Source: Pezicula radicicola
Taxonomy: Eukaryota; Ascomycota; Leotiomycetes; Helotiales; Dermateaceae
DNA length: 64,000 nucleotides
Assembly: GCA_003008705.1 (NCBI GenBank)
Contig: PDUO01000022.1
Span: 954,549 to 1,018,548 of the forward strand
Direction of reading: 5' to 3'
How positions within the stretch are numbered: position 1 is the stretch's first letter; each line of letters begins with the position of its first letter. Below, piece by piece: positions 1-11,315 of the stretch. The notes beneath the pieces are model-generated. The model saw nothing but the letters and a program-made list of their open reading frames with translations. It did not search any database and was not told the DNA's origin. Position numbers and translations under genes: made by a program.

Positions 1-1220
1 ACCGGAGAACACGACTTATCAAACAGGTGAGTTGCGTAATGCACAGTTTTACCATTTCAAGCTAACCAGAGCGCCAAGGGGACTACATGGTCATTCACCC
101 ATATAATCACCACGACGATGTTCGTCGGGTCTTGAGTAGGTTTAAGCTGCGTGCCGGTGACACCGTGGAAATCAGCGACACCAACAAAGCTTTCTTGGCA
201 AGACTACCCCAAAACCAAACCTATTCAATAACACACTAACCAATTTTACAGATTACCAAAGGGCCTGTGACTGTCTACGTTCTGTTGGCATCTAAGGTTG
301 AACTGAGTACACCAGTCACTCAACGACAACTTGAGAAGCTGAGCAGTATTTCAACTGACTCTGCGGAAGAGGCTTCAATCAAGGCCATGGCATCAGACAA
401 AACCTTCGCAACAGAAGTGCTCGCTAAACGTTTTTCCATCCTTGATGTCCTCGAAGACTTTCCAAGTTGCAATCTCAGCTTCCCAGAGTATCTAGATTTG
501 CTCAAGCCACTGACTCCTCGTCAATACTCGATTTCTTCATTCCCGATGGTCTCGGACAACATGGAAACCAACGCAATCGCTGCTTCTATCACTTATGACG
601 TGCACGAGTGCCCAGCTTGGAGTGGAAAGAATCGCGTCTTCCACGGCGTTGCATCATCGTACTTAGCTGATTGCAAACCAGGTAATCAGATATTGTGTTC
701 TGTCCGTCCCACAAACGCTGCTTTCCACCTGCCATCCAAAACCGAGACACCTATCATTCTCATTGCTGCCGGGACAGGAATTGCTCCGATGCGCGGCTTT
801 ATTCAAGAACGTGCAGCCATACTTGAAGCTGGGGGCAAGACCCTCGGTCCAGCGCTCCTCTACTTTGGATGCCGTGATTTTGAAGAGGATTACATTTACA
901 AGAAAGAACTGGAACACTGGGAAGCTCTCGGGGCTATCAGTGTACGCTCATGCTTCTCGAAAAGGGCCCCTTCTAATGATGACCATCATTATCAGTATAC
1001 ATCTCACCGCTTGTATGCTGAACGAGACGAGGTTGCTGGTTTGTTTGCGAAGGGAGCTAAGATCTTTGTCTGTGGTTCTGCAAGCAAGATTGCGAAAAGC
1101 ACTGCTGAAACTTGCATCAAGATCTGGTTGGAATGGCACCCCGACAAGAGTCAGAAAGATGCTGAAGAGTGGCTTGATCAACAGCGTGAGACTCGATACG
1201 TGAGTGATGTTTTTGGTTGA
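1..1220 (+). CDS. Bifunctional cytochrome P450/NADPH-P450 reductase (CYP505 type), C-terminal part
   Basis: Only the reductase end of a fused P450-CPR protein is in the window; the heme domain lies to the left. CYP505 proteins hydroxylate fatty acids near the omega end, passing electrons from NADPH through FAD and FMN to heme in one chain. Exons read as <1..26, 70..197 and 252..1220. The first two give the connecting-domain segment (PENTTYQTERQGDYMVIHP). The third carries the FAD-binding RQYSISSF, the NADPH-binding GTGIAPMRGF, the pyridine-nucleotide CGSASKIA segment and the ending ETRYVSDVFG, close to the usual CYP505 tail. Intron 27..69 is very short (43 nt). Intron 198..251 starts with GCAAG, a GC-AG intron; reading through it meets a stop, so it must be removed. 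Assignment to CYP505 rather than a free-standing CPR rests on the tail and is inference. Confidence 0.85.
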
Positions 1221-2474
1221 ACTGGACGGTGCTTTGGATGTGTACTTCGTAGCAGCAAACAATCTAGCTCGCTCTCTCGTCACATAGGGTTTATTAAACT
1301 TTGGCGCTTTCTTATCAGGTCGTCTTTCCTTCAAGTCTCCAGTTTGTAGAGTTCTTGTGATATGTTGCTTTCGGATTTGGCGCGTTGGATTTCCAGGGTC
1401 ATCTCCACAAAAATCGATAGTAGCAGTATAGTAAACATCGTCGATGCATAAAAACAGATGATAAGCACTTTGTGGTTAACGTCTGATATAAAACAAGACG
1501 TGATCGAAAGTCGCTATTCTCATAAGCAGTCCCAAGCCGTATCCCCCAAGACGTACCAAAACATCGACGATGTCACACCACTGCACCTGCGAGAGTAGCC
1601 AGTTGGTTTGGACTCAGCATGCTCGTGCTGGTCGTTGATGCAATGACTCGTCACAACCAGACCAACTACTGCGTTATCACGAAGCGGAAACCCCGCACCA
1701 ATGACCATATTTTGGTTGATTGGTGCTGCACACCGCACAAAGAGCGACCTGCTGGAGTGCTGCTCATATCTCCAGAGATACGAAACAGTTAAGACCGGAA
1801 ACAGGAAAATGTAGGTTGATCACGAGGCCGTATGTTGTATGTACATCGAATATTATTCATGAGAGAGAAACAAATAAAAAAAGCAAAGTTCGAGGGAAGA
1901 GCCCGTAGATAAAGGGTCCCGAGATAAGAGAGCTGTCCAGTCCGGAACCTAACCCTAACAGGGCGAATACAGAGAGATGGCTTGGCGAGATAAAGCCCGG
2001 GAGGGTGCTTAACGAGCCCTGGCCATTGGCTCTTCAGGGACGGTGCTCAGTGGATCTTCGGGGTCCAGGCCGTGGACTTCAGGCTGGCCCGCAAGTAAAT
2101 TGGCCGTCGAATCACTGAAAGGTCACTAAGCTTCCTCAACCTACACACCCTACACACCCTCTTCTCCACAATGTGGCAACTGGAACTGCGCTGTCCAATG
2201 AAGACCGCCCCGTCACTAACTCTCCACATGAAAATGTCATGTTCGGCCAGCAACTTGCAGCCTCGACGAGCCTCGAGGACGACGCCCACAGCAGAGTTTG
2301 GGGCTACCGTTCCCGTAGCTGGACAACCACCACAAATCGTCCATACCCCTCACACCAGGAAATCCTACCTGTAGCAACGCAGAGAAGAAGATCGCAAAAA
2401 AAAAATAAAAAAATATACTCGGCAGAAGACGACAAGCTGCGGAGGCCCATGTTTCTCTATAGGGAGCCGTCGAG
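1221..2474. other. Intergenic region, no gene supported
   Basis: This separates the reductase 3' end from the Zn2Cys6 gene. Short open frames on both strands overlap one another and show no domain. It must hold the 3' UTR of the first gene and the promoter and leader of the second. A lone telomere-like CCTAACCCTAAC at about 1946 is not repeated. An A-rich run lies at 2396-2412. Confidence 0.5.
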
Positions 2475-5268
2475 ATGGAAACGATAACAATCCCTTCTCC
2501 ATCTGCCTTCTTGTCGTCGCCTGTTATCAAACCCGCCGAACCCAATATCCCTCCTCCAGCACCACCGCCGAAGCGCAAACCCTCAACCACCAAAGCCTCT
2601 GTGAATACAACAAAGAAGTCAAACGGAATAATCAAACCCAAGCAATCTAAGAGTCGCAACGGTATGTTTGTATCCCTCCGGGTTGTCTTATCTTAGCATG
2701 GATAAGAATGGGTGTGTTGCTGCGGATAGGATGGGGAAACTGACCGGTGTATTTTTATATTTTTTGTATAGGCTGCACCACTTGCAAAGGAAAACGTTTA
2801 AAATGCGATGAGGCGAAACCGACCTGCCAACAGTGCCATAAGAGGAATGTTACTTGCGGAGGATATAAGAAGGATTTCAAGTGGAGGCCGTTCGAGGAGA
2901 CTACCTTCACCAACAAGCCAGCGCCGATCCCAGCCGCACCAACCAAGTCGAAACGAGGTAAGACATACTTTTTCTTTTTCTTTTTCTTTTTCTATTTTTA
3001 TTTTCTACTATCCCCAGAGGTTTACTAATACTCGCAGATTCAATCCAACTTCAAAAACCACCAGACATATCTGGTGAAAGTCCTCCTTCGGTTTCCGATG
3101 CCTCCTCATCCACCACTACTGGGGCCGACAATAATGATACCGCTATGGAAGATGCACACAATGCTTTTTTTAATTCGGCAGCGTCTTCGCCCCCTGCCTT
3201 TTCGAATGCCGACAACAATATACCCGATTATTTATTCATACATCCCCCCATGATGTTCGAGAATATGGAAAATATGAATATCGATCCATATCTACGCCAA
3301 GCACCCCCCAGACCCCGATTTGAACCTGATCAGGTCACAAGCAGTCTGAGTAGTATGTTTGAGGATACGAACAATATACAGCAGCAGTCAGCACCACGGC
3401 CAAGCTTTTCTGGGCAATCTCCAAGATTAATAGATTTGTTGTTGCCAGGCTCAGAACTAAATGCCAGACCGGGTTCCTTTTCTTCGTCCATGCTGCCGCC
3501 AACTATTTCTCCCCAGATGGATCACCACTTTCCACTTTTGGATGGTTTGCCCCATGGGCCAACAATGGATGATGAAGTGGAAGAGATTATCCGGGAACCT
3601 CAGATGACAGATGAAGATATGTGGAGGGTTTTGCGAACTCCTGTCCAAAGCAATACAGTATCAAGGTCTTCTAGCACATCACCATCTTCAACTAGGGATG
3701 ACCGCCACAGCAAGATTTATCGACAGCCCGAAGTTCAAGCAGGAAGTCCTGAGATGCTGATGCTTCGGTTTGATAAGCAGACTTGTGGCATCTTGTCTGT
3801 GAAAGACGGACCTACTGAGAACCCTTGGAGGACTTTAATATGGCCGCTCGCTCGAGAGTCGCCTGCACTATACCATGCGATCGCTTCTATGACAGCTTTC
3901 CATACATCCAAAGAGAAACCGGCACTTAGGGTTGATGGGATGGAGCACATGCGAAGGAGTATTCGATCTCTAGCGACTAGTTTAGGAAATATGCGAACAG
4001 ACACAGCTTTAGCAACAACACTCGTCCTCGCCTTCTCAGAATCATGGGATCAACATATCTCAACAGGAATCGAACATCTACGTGGTGCAAAAACTCTGGT
4101 CAACCTGGCTCTTGCAGAACACCGTAAACGACAGCGTATAGGAGATGATTTAGCAAGATTGAAATTTCTATGCAATACTTGGGTCTATATGGATGTCATC
4201 GCTCGTCTCACCTCAGTAGATGACGACGAGTTCACTGACTTCGAGACAATTCTCTCTCCCCTTTATGGTCCCTTTGGTCACAACACTGAGATTGATCCTC
4301 TTATGGGCTGCGCTTCCACTCTATTCCCTCTCATCGGCCGTACCGCCAACCTCTGCCGCAAAGTGCGGAAATTGGAAAACAACTCCATTGCAATCATCAG
4401 TCAAGCGAATGAACTCAAGGAGAGCATTGAGAATTGGAGACCCGGAACTGATTTCGAGCGGCCAGAAGACCCAACTTCAGACATCCAGCATGCGCTACAG
4501 ACGGCCGAAGCATATCGCTATGCTACGCTCCTCTACCTGCACCAAGCTGTCCCTGAAATCCCTTCTTTGACCTCTGCGCAACTTGCCAAGAAAGTTTTGG
4601 TATATCTCGCTACTGTCCCCTTATCTTCCCGTCTGGTAATTGTGCAAATTTACCCACTCCTTGCCGCTGGATGTGAGGCGGAAAAAGAGGATCGACAATG
4701 GGTCGAAGAACGATGGCAGAGTATGATGTCAAGAATGTGGATTGGAAATATTGACCGCTGCTGGGAAGTCATCGTCGAAGTATGGAGCCGCCGGGATGCT
4801 GTCGAAGCTGCCAGGGAGAGGAAACAACGAGATAGAGTCACTTTACGATCGGGAGAGCAAATGATGCATAGCGAGAGCTCGAGACGGAAGTTCGAGGAGG
4901 AGATGGGTATGGATGGAATGGGCCTTGATGGAATGAGTTTTGAAGAGATGCTGAATTCGAATATGCCGGCCCACAGTAGGAGCCACAGACCGAGTATCAG
5001 CGGGAGTGCGAATATTTCAGTGACGAGTAAGAGGAGGGTGGAACCAATTACTGAGGAGATGGATCCGGAGTTGACGGTGAGGGGCAGGTTGCATTGGGTT
5101 GGCGTAATGAAAGAATGGAATTGGGAAAGTCAGTATTCCACCTCTCGCTGCTCCCCATGCTCACAATTCCACATTGAGAGTTACTCGAAATATCTCAGTA
5201 ACCCTGTCTCCTTGTTATTGCAGAGCTTTCAAACTAACTTTCCCCACTTGTCAGTCCTCCTCGGATAG
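2475..5268 (+). CDS. Zn2Cys6 transcription factor with fungal-specific regulatory domain
   Basis: Nuclear regulator of about 825 aa. Exons read as 2475..2661, 2772..2957, 3038..5128 and 5255..5268; phases close exactly. A proline/lysine-rich N-terminus is followed at residues ~63-92 by the zinc cluster, beginning GCTTCKGKRLKCDEAKPTC, with six cysteines spaced as in Gal4-type binuclear clusters. A basic stretch follows, then a Ser/Asn/Pro-rich low-complexity segment and an alpha-helical region of the Fungal_trans_2 kind. The final four-codon exon gives an ending WEILLG, the common end of this family, so I prefer the spliced form. The last intron (126 nt, no in-frame stop) can also be read through, giving a longer tail. 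Intron 2 contains a TTTTTC repeat. The target genes cannot be told from sequence. Confidence 0.85.
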
Positions 5269-5687
5269 CTTCTATCGAATCCCAATCCGCCGTTCCATCG
5301 CTGCATCTTGTCAGCCGGACTTGTTGGGGAAGTTAACCCCAGCAGTCCACCTCCCCATACCCCGGAAACACTCCTCTGCTTCTTCCTTCTCTCGGAATCA
5401 TTTTGTGTGTTGGCAAAGAAAGCCTCGAAAGAATTCGCATCTCGTTGAGGTTCGGGTACTTGTAGTGATGCAACAGACGGCCTAGGTGGCGGTTCGTAAA
5501 GTGTGGAGGTCGTCGAGAGATTTGAATTCGAGGCGTTTGTTGTACGGGTGGGACTTGAGTTCTCGGTTTTGTTTGGGCTAGTATTGTTGCTCATGCAGTG
5601 GTTGGTATTGAGACCCGCGAAGGAATTGCTGCTGGAGTTATTGCGCTTGAGGCTTACGCGCTCGCGAACTGCTTTGAAGAAGCCCAT
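5229..5687 (-). CDS. Small conserved-looking Ser/Asn-rich protein, unknown function
   Basis: Uninterrupted 152-aa frame starting MGFFKAVRERVSLKR, a short basic amphipathic N-terminus that could associate with membrane or nucleic acid. The middle is low complexity (Asn, Ser, Thr) and probably disordered. The C-terminal third has a more constrained block: FEAFFANTQ, SGVWGGGLLGLTSPTSPADK, then RWNGGLGFDRSYP and a basic end. The open frame continues upstream to 6047, but that part reads like translated leader sequence, so I place the start at 5687. The stop lies inside the last intron and exon of the convergent Zn2Cys6 gene, a 40-nt tail-to-tail CDS overlap. I do not recognise a named family; absence of transmembrane segments and signal peptide suggests an intracellular protein. 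Confidence 0.6.
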   Translation of the reverse strand: MGFFKAVRERVSLKRNNSSSNSFAGLNTNHCMSNNTSPNKTENSSPTRTTNASNSNLSTTSTLYEPPPRPSVASLQVPEPQRDANSFEAFFANTQNDSERRKKQRSVSGVWGGGLLGLTSPTSPADKMQRWNGGLGFDRSYPRRTDKWGKLV

Positions 5688-8311
5688 CTTAGCTGTATAT
5701 GAGTTTGATGATGAATGTTTGGCTTTTGGGTATTGAGTTGCAAGGGTAATTCTTGCTTCTTGACGGTTGTTGCTTGGGTTTTCAGCGCAGGCGTCCTGGG
5801 AAAATTGGATAGAGTTGTTGCTTGTGGTTTTGTGCCGGTTATGACATGTATGTATTTGGATGAAAGATTCCAATTCTTGAATTTGTAGTTCTGATGTAGT
5901 TGAATGAACTGGCAGGGTTATTGTTCTCGGATTACTCGGTTGGTATGATCGCTGAGACACAAAATATGACGATGAATTTGGATGATAAATTCGAGTTACG
6001 CCTTTAACATGACTTATGTTGAGTAATTCTCGCAGCCAGCTGTTCATGTGACTATTCTTTTCTTGTCGCGAGATAGGGCGTCGGCTGGGTAGATCGAAGG
6101 TTATTTGCTGCCGAGGCTACGGATTACTCTTCACGGCCTTCCTCGGATGGGATTTTGAATTTTGAATTCAGGTACGGAGTGACTTAACTATGAGGTCATG
6201 AAGTCGGTGAAGCAGACTTCTTCTCTTCGGGGTCCATGTGATCGTTTATATGAACGACGAGAGAGAAAAGCGTGAAACTCGAGATTTGTTGTCTGACTAG
6301 CATGTCGTTGGATTAAGAAGTAAGGAAGATACTTTTAAGTTTAGCTTTGAGTGATTGGAATGAATGGTCGTCTCACAGTCGCTGGGATCGTCTGATGAGG
6401 TGAGACAAATACCAGTTGTTGAGCGGTCTGACTCCCAACATGGAAAGCAAAGCTCAATTAATTAAGAATGGTGCTCCTGTATATCTGAGATTCCTTCCAG
6501 ACTTATGTACTCGTATTATAAAAACTATCTCTACCTATTCCTAAAGGGTGATGTACACGTGTTTGTGAGCTTAGCTTTGTGGCTCTACAAGTCTAGCTCC
6601 TCTCTCATTTAGTTGTACGGATTCAGCATAGAGGAAGCTTCAGTGGAGGATGGGATTGTTTTGCAGTTAAATGGTAAAACAAATTCAGGGACCAGATGGA
6701 CTTTTGGAGCTGGGACGGAGAGAGAGGTCGATAACGATAGCGATAAGGCACTGATTCAAGGAGAAGCTCGGCGGGGGAGTCCGAGTTAGCCAATCGTAAG
6801 TGTTCCATTACATCCCTTGGATTTTTGCTTGTTACTTTGCTTAATTCAGTTAAAGTATATGAAGTCATATGTCGTTGATTTGAGTGGTCTGGGACAGGCT
6901 GGGCGCTTTTCTTGTTTCGTATTAGTTGGCTTTAGGAATCAGGATTTGATGTTTGATCACTGGAATATCACGGGTTTTGCTTGGCATGGATGAGTTGTCA
7001 GTACAGGTTTGTAGCGGTTTGCTTTTTTTCCCGTCTTGTCTTTTTATGCCTTGATGTCGGGTCTTTCAACTGATCGCCAGCCGAGGAGAAGAAGCCCTGA
7101 CAGTAGATCCCGAGTTTCAAAGACTACTACTACTACTGTACCACGACTACTGTGCCACAACTTAATTTTTTATTTTTGGTCCTTTTGGTCTTCTGGTCTT
7201 TGATTCAATTCTATTTTTGATGTGTCTTCTGGTTCTGCGCCTTATCACAATCAGAAGCAAGTGATAAGTTTGAGATGTGATGCCTCTCCAGAGTGATCGT
7301 CATTGCATACAGGGGAGATATGATATGCCGTGGTAGCTCGCTTAATAACCATTTGTTAACCTCTTTAAGGCAAAACACCCCTAAACTCTGGTCCCGCCTC
7401 TTATCGCAACGCAATCACTACCGGTGCTCTGCAGCATCTCCACTCACTCTCTCAACCCCACCATCAAGCTTATCAAGCTTCCTCCTCCTCCTCCTCACGA
7501 CCACTCTTTCCAGCTCGCCGCATCTACGCTCTCATTTCTCCTCCCAGATGCAGCCAAAACTCAAGCTAAAAGCTACTTACCCCCCATTCTTCAACGCAGA
7601 TACTCTGCACCAGCTGCATGGCCGGTAGGTAAAAAGTAACAAACCCCTTGGCTATGGATTAAAACTTCCACAAGGCTACCCATCCAGCCTCGTGCGGGCA
7701 CCCCGAAAATACCCCGCTACCTTATCCTATCACCCAAAGCCAAAGCCAAAGCAAAAGCATGCCCCAATCCAGAACCTCCCACAACGAGTAGTCACTCCAG
7801 CACCACTCAAAACGCATTCCTAGCTCCCCACAAACACACTAAAAGCTACCCAAAACAGAAACGAAGTCCCAGAATGCGGCTCATCATGTATCTTTAGTTG
7901 GAGGGTCCGAGGGGTTATGTTTCTCTAGTGGGGTAAATGTAAGTCAATGATTGATGGTTGGAGCTTGGATAGCTTTGAATGCTTGGGTAAGGCTTGGGAT
8001 TTTTCGTGATGAGGGGTTCTTATAAAAGAGATTCTTTCCTGCGCTGGATAATTATTGTACCTGATCAATTCAACTCAAATCTATCCACTCTTCACCGTTC
8101 TTTTGATTCACCTTGTGTACCTTGATACTTGCATCTGCATCTGCAAGACGATAAGAAATTAAAGGTATGTATAAGATCTAACTTTCTTCCACTACCCTCC
8201 CGTTCCTATTTATCTTCATTCTCATCCCCAATTACGTACCACTACACACATCCAAATACCCAATCCCTCTCACCTCACCTCATATCACCCCAACCACTTC
8301 AAAGACTAACA
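5688..8311. other. Long intergenic region with promoters and leaders
   Basis: About 2.6 kb without a convincing gene. The left part must hold the leader and promoter of the small minus-strand gene, the right part those of the cupin gene. A CCT microsatellite sits at 7481-7496 and a CAAAGC-type repeat at about 7735-7760. A possible 5' UTR intron starts at 8165 (GTATGT) and could end at a CAAAG just before the cupin start codon. Open frames such as 6623-6868 and 7293-7628 have no domain and skewed composition. Confidence 0.5.
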
Positions 8312-8901
8312 ATGGGCTCCATCCTCAGCAAAGCCAAATCAACCATCTCCCCCGAAAAATCAACCGCAAAAATGGCACCCCTAGCAATGGTCTACCACGC
8401 CAAGGCGCAAACAACCTTCAACCCTCCCTTAATCGCAAATGAGAACGCCTTCCTCGGAGACATCGAAACCTCAACCGACGCCGATAAACCCATCTCAGCA
8501 GGTTTCTACCGTCTTGAGAAGGGTACTCCTCTCGTTTACAAGTATACGTATGATGAGATGAAGATTATTCTTGATGGTACTTTTGTTCTTGAGGATGAGA
8601 CGGGACAGAAGGTTACTGCTACTAAGGGAGATGTTTTCTATTGTGAGTTCTTCTGTGTTATTTTTTGGTGGTGGTGGTGGTGGTGGGATAGAGTGATGGG
8701 TTTAGTGTTGAGGGATGTATGATGGGTTGTGAGTTTTGAGGCTAATTATTGTGTGTTTTTTAGTCCCTAAGGGAGCTACCATTACTTTCACCACCCCTGA
8801 TTTCGGATTGGCTTTCTACACTGGACAGCGCAAGGCAAGTTCTACCTCTTAGATCCCTATGCTGTCGATTACTAACAACCGAATAGAAGGATGCCGCGTA
8901 G
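8312..8901 (+). CDS. Small cupin-fold protein (EutQ/DUF861-like)
   Basis: About 138 aa from exons 8312..8642, 8764..8834 and 8887..8901. After a Ser/Lys-rich N-terminus comes a single cupin barrel: [20 protein letters not shown], then [31 protein letters not shown] and a last strand [11 protein letters not shown]. The order matches ethanolamine-utilisation EutQ-like/Cupin_3 proteins, which bind small ligands or act as sugar-type isomerases; here the substrate is unknown. The metal-binding His/Glu set of cupin motif 1 is not obvious, so catalysis is uncertain. Intron 1 contains a GGT microsatellite (about 8667-8686) that would encode a run of Trp if translated. Intron 2 starts GCAAGT, a GC-AG intron, and leaves a final exon of only four codons plus stop. 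Confidence 0.75.
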
Positions 8902-9941
8902 GGAATAAATATCTTTTGAAAGCTTGCTTGTTGAAATTTGGGAAAATACCTGGACATATATAACTTCCTCTTTTTCTTGTTTGGTTAAATAAGGAATATA
9001 TAAACTTTTTACTTCTCAATTTGAGTTTCATTTTTTTGTGCTTGTGAATCCGATGTGAAACTTTGGTCTTTATTCTCTAAGTTCTACTCGCGACTTATGC
9101 TAGGGACTTGACTTATTGAATTTAAAGCGAGATTTTGTTCTAAATGGACTTTATAGGCGAATAGAATACTTTGTTAAATCAAATCAGGTTGTCTTGCGAT
9201 TTAGCTTTTAGATAACTTTAGTATGTATGGGTAAGCTGTCAGATTATATTATTTAGTAGTATATATATTTATATGGCAATGGGTACCATATATTATACAG
9301 AAAACGACTGCTGAATATGTAGAAAAGGGGGGGTAGTCACATGACTCTTCATGGACATACATCTTACTGTTCGACAGGCAATGAAAGAGCTTCTAAGTCA
9401 GTAATATATTCTACATTTATTAAAAGCTCCAGTAAAAACAACGTATATCAGGGAAAGATTTTGTGAATGGTGTCTAGTCACATAATACCTCTCCAAGCTA
9501 TAAGCGATCGATTCTTTTCGTAATGCTAGTGGATCCAGGGCAGTACAAGCATGTATTGAAGCTATGCAGTCAGAATCCTTTGGTACAGTAAAGTTTGTAA
9601 TTTAGGGCCCTTAAAACTATAATCTTAGGATAGTATATTTATTACATGGGGGTGCAGGATAGATACAGCCTTTATTTAGGTTGGCATATAGATACGTGAC
9701 CGAAGTTGGACTCTTTGGTGTAAAATATACATGTCTAGAACTAAAAAGTAGGAACCCTAAGGTGGCACTAATATTTAATTTACTTATACTTCGCCTTTGG
9801 TACATTGCATCTTCGGCTTAGCTCGCTTAGCTATACTAGTTATTAAGACACTTCTCAGGTACAGCTTTTGCGTTTGTAATAGGCGCAAACTTAGTGGAAG
9901 GTGTCGTCCAGGCATAGTACAAGTACACATAAACTACTTTA
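8902..9941. other. AT-rich intergenic region
   Basis: No gene supported. The sequence is AT-rich and full of short stop-dense frames. It holds the 3' UTR of the cupin gene on the left and runs into the decayed protease-like gene on the right. Confidence 0.5.
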
Positions 9942-11315
9942 TTACCCGCTAAGTTTACTAAAGTTATATAGCATATGGCCGCTATTCAGCGTCTCTTGGA
10001 TGTCTTTGGAAGCAAGGTTCATGGGAGTTAAATACGAGTCTTTCATCCTTTCCGAATAAGCGAGAAGATGTCCACACAAGTTCCCAGCATGCCTGTCGGT
10101 AAGCCATGTGCCCGCATCACCTGGTACTGTTTTTTCATTAGATCAAAGCCAATAGAAAAAGGAGACAGCATGCGCTTACCGAACCATCCTCCACTAACCA
10201 CATAAGAACTTGAGGGGGTTTCTCTTCCGTAAACCTTTACACGCTCCATAGCGGGCAAGATCACTCCAGTTTGGTATCCGCTGGTACGGCCAACACCAAA
10301 TGCCTCAAGCTCTCCGAGTTCATTCCATGGTACAATTTGCCTTGAGTAAGGTTCAAAATTTGAGGGTTTCAATCGATCTGAATCGATTTTAATCAAAGCC
10401 CAATCAATTTCATGTGAAATATTATCAATAGTAATTCGTTTAATCCCAGAAGATGCATTGAATTTTCCCAATGTGAACGAATCAAGATGATCTCCATCTC
10501 TTGTCTCTACATTAGGAAAATGTCACCTGAGACATCACCAATTTCTGGTTGGGTGAAGACATACTCATCTCCACACCCGATCAGAATCCTCTTGATATCT
10601 CCTGGCTCAAGACTGTTATCGCCAAATCTGCTTGAGTCCGCTAAGCTACCATAATTTAAACCCGTGTAAAGTAAGACTTCATCTAAGTCTGAATGTGTCT
10701 CTTTTTCTATTGAATGGCTTCCATTGTTTACTGGGCTATTGTCTTCGTAAACTAAGCTGTCAAGCCGCGGAGATCCCTGTGAAGTGGCGTCTTAAGAATT
10801 ATCGGATAAGAGGGAATCTAGCCATTGTTCAGTCTTCTCTTGATTCACATCAAGTTCTTACTCATGTCCAAGCACCAATTTAGAATCTAGGTTTTGTTTG
10901 CCGCTCACTTTTTCTTCTTCCTCGTTCTCATAATCAACTGGATCATCTAGCATGTGATGCACGGTCAATCTATAGAACTCGCTGTCAACTTCAATTATGC
11001 CACCAAGTGTTACTGGAGGGAGATGTCGATCGCCTACATAGGCCCCTATGGACGCCCCACATGTTGGACGTTCCTGATGGTCAGCATTTTCGTTGGTTTC
11101 AGTGCAAAGACACTGGATTCGAGTCCATCTTGAGCTATGTATTTTCTCCCAGGCTCTAAAGCCACTGGAAATGACTTCTTCTCAATAGCGCCTTTGTGCA
11201 AATTGTCATTTATTCTAGTATTTGGTACAGTGAATCGGCCCTTTGTCGTTAGGTCCTGTGCTGGATCCGTTCCAGAAGGTTTGGGGACATCTGCAGTCTC
11301 TGAATATTCTTCCAC
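9942..11315 (-). pseudogene. Decayed trypsin-like serine protease-fold protein
   Basis: Minus-strand remains of a large, unnamed fungal family with a chymotrypsin-like fold. The N-terminal half (about 11150 down to 10861) gives [27 protein letters not shown] and LTVHHML, the last placing the expected catalytic His. Two in-frame TAA stops follow (10858..10860 and 10792..10794). A frame change at about 10505-10515 leads to HLDSFTLGKFNASSGIKR, HEIDWALIKI (expected Asp) and the GRTSGYQTGVILPAM block. Splicing a 53-nt intron (10179..10127) then yields PGDAGTW, CGHLLAYSERM and a plausible end at 9942. The motif is GDAGTW where active relatives have GDSG, so the nucleophile is missing. Another frame change lies near 11150-11200. 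Stops plus frameshifts make this a pseudogene. Confidence 0.7.

Noticed and set aside
1940..1960. Telomere-like CCTAACCCTAAC
   Set aside because: Only about two units; the flanks are ordinary sequence, so no telomere or internal array.
5688..6047. N-terminal extension of the small minus-strand protein
   Set aside because: Composition resembles translated leader; the basic MGFFKAVRER start at 5687 gives a more protein-like N-terminus.
8643..8763. Run of Trp codons in the cupin frame
   Set aside because: It is a GGT microsatellite inside intron 1, removed by a good GTGAGT..TTTAG intron.
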